Positions 58,567 through 64,000 of a stretch of 64,000 bases of DNA are shown here, piece by piece. Where the stretch lies: NCBI GenBank assembly GCA_002007465.1, contig LNAC01000769.1:24903-88902 (forward strand), in the 5' to 3' direction. The stretch comes from Ailurus styani (lineage: Eukaryota; Chordata; Mammalia; Carnivora; Ailuridae). Below the pieces are notes generated by a model. It had not been told where the DNA came from, did not search any database, and saw only the letters and a program-made list of their open reading frames with translations. Every line of letters starts with the position of its first letter. Positions within the stretch are counted from its first letter, which is position 1. The translations under genes and the position numbers were made by a program.

Positions 58567-58773
58567 TTTTTTTTTTTAAGGATTTTATTTATTTATTTGA
58601 CACAGAGAGAGAGATCACAAGTCGGCAGAGAGGCAGGCAGAGAGAGAGGAGGGAGGAGGAAGCAGGCTCCCTGCTGAGCAGAGAGCCCGACGCGGGCCTC
58701 GATCCCAGGACCCTGGGATCATGACCTGAGCCGAAGGCAGCGGCTTTAACCCACTGAGCCACCCAGGCGCCCC
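58567..58773 (-). mobile_element. CAN-SINE
   Basis: Target duplication CTTCCTGTTCTTTTTT; little diverged. Confidence 0.95.
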
Positions 58774-59024
58774 TTCCTGTTCTTTTTTAAAGAACTCTTT
58801 CCATTTTACCTGTATTATGCTAAAAATAAGCGATCTTCATGTCTGTACAGGAGAGAAGTAAAGCCCAACTAAAATAAGCCTGGTCTGGAAGATAATACCC
58901 AGGTAGTCCAACATTAATCACTCACAGTATTCCAGCCTAGAAGGTATTCTAGTTCAACAATGGAAGAGACAACTTTTGGGATGTCTGCCCTCACAAAGAA
59001 TGGACACAGCCATCCCATGACTTT

Positions 59025-59300
59025 TATTCATTTTCTTTTTATTGAGATGTAACTGACATATAACATTAGTTTCAAATATATGACATAGATTCAATATATG
59101 TATATATTGTGAAGTGATCACCACAATTAGTCTAGTTAAATACATTACCACACGTAATTTTTTCTTATGGTAAGAACTTTTAAGATCTACTCTCCTAGTA
59201 ACTTTCAAATATATAATACAGTATTAACTATAGTTACCATGCTATACACGATTATCTCCAGGCCTTATAACTGTTAGTTTGTGCCCTTTTACATGATTTT
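59025..59300 (-). mobile_element. old L1 (L1M type) 3' fragment
   Basis: Antisense: TTTATTGAGATGTAACTGAC, ATATAACATTAGTTTCAAAT, GTGAAGTGATCACCACAAT. Confidence 0.65.
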
Positions 59301-59554
59301 TATTCTTACATTATCTTCCCCACCACCACCCAGCTCCCTGGATCATGGGCAGGCACCTGACCCAACATGGACCAATCAGATTCTAGCTCCTAGAAATTTG
59401 GATTTAAGATTAAGTTGGTCAGGAAAGACATATATTCAAGGAAACAGCCCGTAATACAATGGCAAACAATTAATGCCTCACCTCTGCTCAAAACCCTATC
59501 TCAGAAAAGTAGGTAAAGGTAAGTCTTACATACTTGCTCCCCTTCTACATTCTC

Positions 59555-60025
59555 CCTGGCCCCATGATCTCTCTGACCTTTTATTTTACTTACTCTTCAC
59601 CCAACTAATTCACTCCATTCTCACTGGTCTCCTGGTTATTACTTAAACATTCCCCACATACTCCCATCTTGAAGATTTCACACTGGCTTTGTCTCTGCCT
59701 AGAATGTTCTGCCCACAGAGTATGTCTAACTCCCTCTCTTACTTTGCTTCTTCTCAGTGAGGCCCTCCTTCACTGTCATATTTAAAACTGCATGCCATCC
59801 TCCTATCCTGACACTCCTATTCCCTACGGATTTACTGTTCTCCACAGCATTTATAACCTTCCAGTATGCCACATAATTTATTTTCTGTCTTCCCTTCCTC
59901 CCCTACCAAGCCAAAAGTAAACTCAATGATTAAGGGATTTTGTCTATTTTGTTCCCTGCCTAGCCCAAAAGCATAAAATAGTGCCTGGCCTATAACAGGT
60001 GCTCAATAAGCATTTGTCAATTAAG
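59555..60025 (+). mobile_element. L2 3'-end fragment
   Basis: CACTGGTCTCCTGGTTATTA, CTGCCTAGAATGTTCTGCCC, GTGCCTGGCCTATAACAGGT, GCTCAATAAGCATTTGTCAA. Confidence 0.75.
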
Positions 60026-61138
60026 TGCATGTCTGCTTGGTGGTCATAAGCGTGCCAAAGCAGTGAAAGTTGATCCGTGGTGAGAAAAATGAAGCAGACA
60101 TGTCTGAAAGCAAAGGTGAAAGACCATGCGGTTGTAGAAAGATGATAACAAGCTGTCTGGTTCTGACAACTTCCCATCCTTTTAACTCATTTCTTCCAAA
60201 TCTATGTCACCTCAGGTTTTGCCATAGTAAATACAGAACATGATCAAATGCACTGCACTTCAACTCCATACCTTCCCAGTGTGTCTCATAAAGCATAAAG
60301 AATAACTGTTTTGGCACTCCATAAAAATATTACTGATGAGATTTTGTATTACGTTTTCCTAGAGTTAGGAGTGATTTAGCAAAATTTTGAAAAAAGTCAG
60401 GTCTGTATCATTGGACTACAATGAGAAACTCTACTATGGTAAAATGCATTTAATATCTTCCTGAGGGTTTCATACATCAACACTTGCTTCCAACATCTAT
60501 TCCAACAGTGTGGTGCCTCCCTTCTAAAAAATGAGTATCCCTGAGCAAAAGACAAGATTTTTTTTTCCCTTGAAACTGAGAAATCTCAGCGCATTGCAGG
60601 ATCAGACTCCTAATCCATAAAATGAGGAAGCTGTATATCTAAGGTGTCCTCTGAAGTTTAAAGATTTGATGACAGCTGTTTATGATATGATGGTAACCTA
60701 TCTATACTCATACAAACTACATACAAACAATATGAATGATTCATGTATCCTGTGTAATGAGAATGGATTATAAACCTGATTTTACAAAGATAAATTTTAA
60801 CACACCAAACACTTTTTAGAGACCTTAAAAATCTCACAAACACTTAATGTGAAGGACCAAAATCCACCTGGCAAATAATTAATTTTCTAACAGAATTCAA
60901 TACTGTTTACTACAAATACAAAACATTCTGAGCATTATAATATCATATATGGTACTCGAGAGAAAAGCAAGATGTTATTTTTAAGAGTGGGAAAAGTTAC
61001 ACTCTACTTGTATGGTTGGTATTTTAATAACATCCTTAGTCTGTTGGCTCAGATTAACATATTAAAAAATACAAAAGTAAACATTATCAGCATTTTTAAT
61101 AGGTGACAATTTAAATTAATTTTAAAATTTAATTTTCT
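60026..61138. other. intron 1, unassigned
   Basis: AT-rich with no feature recognised. Confidence 0.5.
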
Positions 61139-61139
61139 T

Positions 61140-61308
61140 GGGGCGCCTGGGTGGCTCAGTCGGTTAAGCATCTGCCTTTGGCTCAGGTCATGATCCCAGG
61201 ATGGAGCCCTGCCTCGGGCTCCCTGCTCAGCAGGGAGTGTGCTTCTCCCTTTCCTTTTGCCTACTTGTGCTCTGTATCTGTCAAATAAATAAATAAAATC
61301 TTTTTTAA
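61140..61308 (+). mobile_element. CAN-SINE with internal deletion
   Basis: Jumps from GATCCCAGG to ATGGAGCCC. Target duplication AAATTTAATTTTCTT. Confidence 0.93.
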
Positions 61309-61656
61309 AAAATTTAATTTTCTTTACACATTTTTGTAATTTTCTTCCATTTTTACTAAGTCTCCTACAAATTAAAAAGCTTATTTTGTAATCACACAGA
61401 AACCCAACTACATTTTTTCAATTTAAGAAATAATCTATAATAACCAATTTAGCAAAAAGAGCAGTTGTTTCCAAGCTGTTCTTCACTTTATCATGAAATC
61501 CGCTGTAATCCTCCCTTTCCTTTCAATGTTTTTCAAGTTAAATATAAGTTTAATTTTGAATATTTCAGAAGTCTTCTAATTTGCAATTTAACAAAAGTGG
61601 GCATGAGAACTATTAAAATTCACTTTCGTTTCATGACTAATAGTTTTATAAACAGA

Positions 61657-61841
61657 GGCGCCTGGGTGGCTCAGTGGGTTAAGCCTCTGCCTTTGGCTCA
61701 GGTCATGATCTCAGGGTCCTGGGATCGAGCCCCGCTCAGGCTCTCTGCTCAGCGGGGAGCCTGCTTCCTCCTTTCTCTCTGCCTGGCTCTCTGCCTACTT
61801 GTGATCTCTCTCTCTGTGTCAAATAAATAATCCTTTAAAAA
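61657..61841 (+). mobile_element. CAN-SINE
   Basis: AGGCGCCTGGGTGGCTCAGT; target duplication AATAGTTT(T/C)ATAAA. Confidence 0.94.
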
Positions 61842-61944
61842 AAATAGTTTCATAAAACAAATGCCAAAAAAAGGCTCTGTCAAAATATGTAAATGATTCA
61901 CTCTATAAAGGGAGCGACAAAAATAAGTTATTTTATCTATTTTA

Positions 61945-62150
61945 ACATGGGTCTGACAGGCCCAAGTCTGAATCTTACCTTTGACCTTGCTCCCTGTATG
62001 AGGTTAGGCAAGTCACTATTAATAACAACCCTCTGTGTTGTCTCACATAAAGAGTAGATACTGCCTACCTTAAAATGTTGAGAGAACTGAATAAGATGTT
62101 TATAAAGTGCTTAGCAAAAATAAAGGCCATACACACGTGCTCATAGTTAT
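61945..62150 (+). mobile_element. MIR SINE
   Basis: GGTTAGGCAAGTCACTATTA, TGTTGAGAGAACTGAATAAG, TATAAAGTGCTTAGCAAAAA. Confidence 0.75.
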
Positions 62151-62198
62151 TTCAACAGGAAACAGTGTTCAGGCAGTGAATAAAATTCATTTATATCT

Positions 62199-62383
62199 TG
62201 GGCGCCTGGGCTCAGTGGGTTAAAGCCTCTGCTTTCGGCTCAGGTCATGATCTCAGGTCCTGGGATCGAGGCCCACATCGGGCTCTCTGCTCAGCAGGGA
62301 GCCTGCTTCCCCCTCTCTCTCTGCCTGCCTCTCTGCCTCTTTGTGATCTCTCTCCCGCTGTGAAATAAATAAAATCTTTTAAA
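62199..62383 (+). mobile_element. CAN-SINE
   Basis: GGGCGCCTGGGCTCAGTGGG (GTG of the A-box region lost). Target duplication AATTCATTTATATCTT. Confidence 0.93.
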
Positions 62384-62814
62384 AAAATTCATTTATATCT
62401 TACCCTGATTATAATTTTACAAGAAAAAATGTTTAAGCATTAGAAGTACATTGAAAATCTTTCTTTCATGATTCCATATAAACTCTGAGATTCTGCAATC
62501 CCTGAGTTTCCACTAACTACAGCACCATAAATGCATGCAAGCACTATGAGTACCCAGGCTCAAAGAATGGAATTTAACGTAATATGCCTGCACACACTGT
62601 GATAAATACTTGCCTTACTAGACTGAGTCGTTAAAATGTGAATCCACAATGACCTGAAATCTATGCAGATGGAAATTTACACACAAGGGCCATCTGTCAA
62701 AAACCAAGTAATTCCTAACCTCTCAGCAGTTTCACTTTACTATTTTTTCCAACGGAGTCTCCTGCAGGGACCAGCTTTCACTCACTGTGTATAATAAACA
62801 CAACTGAGGCATAA

Positions 62815-63005
62815 GGAAAGGAAAACTCTGTTTGTAATCAGAATATCTAGGTTCAAATCTCTTACTAGCGTGTGAAACTTGGGCAAGCTGTTAAAATAAC
62901 TAAGCCTGAATTTCCACATCTGTAAAAGATATTACTACCTACCCAATCGCTGGGGCTACTATGAAAGATTAAGTGTAAACGCACGTGAGTATGCTTTGTA
63001 AACCG
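62815..63005 (+). mobile_element. MIR SINE
   Basis: CTAGGTTCAAATCTCTTACT, AACTTGGGCAAGCTGTTAAA, TTTCCACATCTGTAAAAGAT. Confidence 0.75.
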
Positions 63006-63659
63006 TCCCACGCAAATGTCATTACAGCCGAAGTTGTTACTATCTAAGGAAAGATTTATTTAAAAAATAAGAAATCGAGATCTACCAATCCATTACATAT
63101 AGAGACAATATCAAACTTGTATTACTATTGCACACCACGGCAGTATTCGACGATTTTCATCTAAAACCACTCAAATCGCAATCCATTAAGACTGAAAGAC
63201 ATATCCCCACATAAATACACCCAAGCCATAAATGTATCTTCACCGATAACGAAACCATCAAGAAACAGGATAATTTACTAATTTCCTCTACAGACTCACG
63301 AAATGACTCGATAGATTCTAAAAAAGATAAAAGCGCTTTAAAATAACCTACCTTCGGTGGATAAGCAAATGCATTTAAATACTCAACAGATGTTTACATC
63401 TTACGTATTCCGTTTACAAGGGTTAGCTGGTTCCAAAACCACCGTATCCGAAACACACGCACTCCCAAAACAAAGCCCAGAAAACCCCGCTTACTGGCGT
63501 CAGGGATTCAACACAAAATAAACTACAGCAAAACAAAAGAATTCTAAACCACCTCCCTCCTCCTCATAACCTCGCTGGACCTTACTCTTCCACGTTTAGT
63601 ACAGAAATTATTTGGGGGCAGGGACGCAGAGGGCAAGGTTCTTAAAAAGGGCTCAGTTC
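63006..63659. other. intron 1, 5' part
   Basis: Repeat-free sequence leading into the CpG island, as is common near promoters. Confidence 0.5.
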
Positions 63660-64000
63660 ACTGCACTCAGCCGTCACCTGGCGGGGCATTTTTCGCGAAG
63701 TTTCAGAGTCAACAAAGAAGTTTTGTTGTCAGGGGGTAGGGCCTGGACAGCAGCAAGAGGCGAGACGACAAGAAGAAAGACAAAACCGGCTGGGGGAAGG
63801 GCGTGGAAGACGCCCCCGTATTTCGAGCGGCGACCAGAGCGTGTCCCCCGGGCACCGGGGGGCCAGAGGGGGCGAGGAGCCCACGCCGGCCCCGATCCCC
63901 GCGGCCCGAAGCCCCCGACGCCGGCAGGTTCCCGCCGTCCGTGCGCACGGGCGGGAAACGGAGGGGAGCGCCGAGGGGTCACCTTCCGCCCCCCCCCCCC
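63660..64000. promoter_or_regulatory. CpG island at the 5' end of MARCHF6
   Basis: The base composition changes from AT-rich intron to GC-rich sequence dense in CpG (for example GAGCGGCGACC, CACGCCGGCCCCGAT, GTGCGCACGG). It has no SINEs. It sits at the 5' end of the minus-strand gene, where a housekeeping-type promoter and exon 1 are expected. The core promoter itself is probably beyond the window edge. Confidence 0.65.
63983..64000 (-). CDS. MARCHF6: possible 3' edge of MARCHF6 exon 1
   Basis: Minus-strand sequence ends GCGGAAG followed by GTGACC, a plausible donor at 63982-63981. The single G after GAA is the phase exon 2 needs (G|AC, Asp7). Human MARCHF6 starts MDTAEED as I recall, so GCG GAA G would read Ala-Glu-Asp with one Glu missing. 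Beyond it the window is a run of C (G on the coding strand), so no start codon can be read. Either exon 1 is here with a corrupted edge, or the match is chance and exon 1 lies outside. Position beside the CpG island favours the first. Confidence 0.3.

Larger units (their letters stand above)
1..64000 (-). other. MARCHF6: MARCHF6 gene, partial (exons 2-19, probable edge of exon 1)
   Basis: MARCHF6 is a multispanning ER-membrane E3 ubiquitin ligase. From knowledge of the family, it ubiquitinates ERAD substrates and sterol-pathway enzymes such as squalene monooxygenase through an N-terminal RING-CH finger. Seen here: 18 minus-strand exons whose translations match the family in order, each bounded by AG and GT. 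Phases are compatible throughout, giving 1877 nt without a stop or frameshift. If exon 1 contributes 19 nt as in human, the frame closes exactly at codon 632. Exons for the C-terminal third are absent and must lie below base 1. Intron 1 is about 26 kb; the shortest intron is 80 bp. Intact splice sites and frame argue against a processed or dead copy. Confidence 0.97.

Noticed and set aside
63674..63982. Minus-strand ORF of about 100 codons in the CpG island
   Set aside because: It starts at the GTG of the putative exon 1 donor and has the Arg/Pro/Gly-rich composition of any open frame in GC-rich sequence; no family signature.

Overview
The window is mammalian nuclear DNA from a carnivoran. 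About fifty tRNA-Lys-derived CAN-SINEs (consensus start GGCGCCTGGGTGGCTCAG, CT-rich middle, AATAAAATCTT tail) lie in both orientations, together with carnivore-type L1 3' ends. The commonest SINE subtype carries a CTGCCTGCCTCTCTGCCTACTTGTGATCT-like middle (only in part quoted here). I associate that subtype with mustelids such as ferret, mink or otter; this is recall, not a database result.

The window holds one gene that I can support: MARCHF6 (TEB4, the mammalian counterpart of yeast Doa10), on the minus strand. It encodes an ER-membrane RING-CH E3 ubiquitin ligase. Eighteen coding exons (human-style exons 2 to 19) can be placed base by base between 37822 and 614. All have AG acceptors and GT donors and join in one open frame: 1877 nt, about codons 7 to 632 of a protein of about 910 residues. 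The RING-CH finger is split over exons 2 and 3. Exon 7 encodes a strongly acidic cytosolic segment. The other exons encode successive membrane segments and loops. The last third of the protein (exon 20 onward) lies beyond base 1. Exon 1 is at or just beyond base 64000, where a CpG island runs into a poly-C end.

Layout from left to right: 1-37822 holds introns and exons 19 to 2; 37823-63982 is the roughly 26 kb first intron, made largely of repeats (L1 fragments, SINEs, LTR fragments, L2, MIR) with one GC-richer block of unknown origin at 38090-40700; 63660-64000 is the CpG island. I see no RNA genes, CRISPR arrays or other protein-coding genes. Most long ORFs fall in SINEs, L1 or intron.

The most notable observation is at 56.55-57.16 kb. 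Two single N bases and duplicated flanks can be read as both alleles of a present/absent SINE insertion laid end to end by the assembler. Nothing here suggests a new molecular system; the interest is in gene structure, assembly artefacts and repeat biology.
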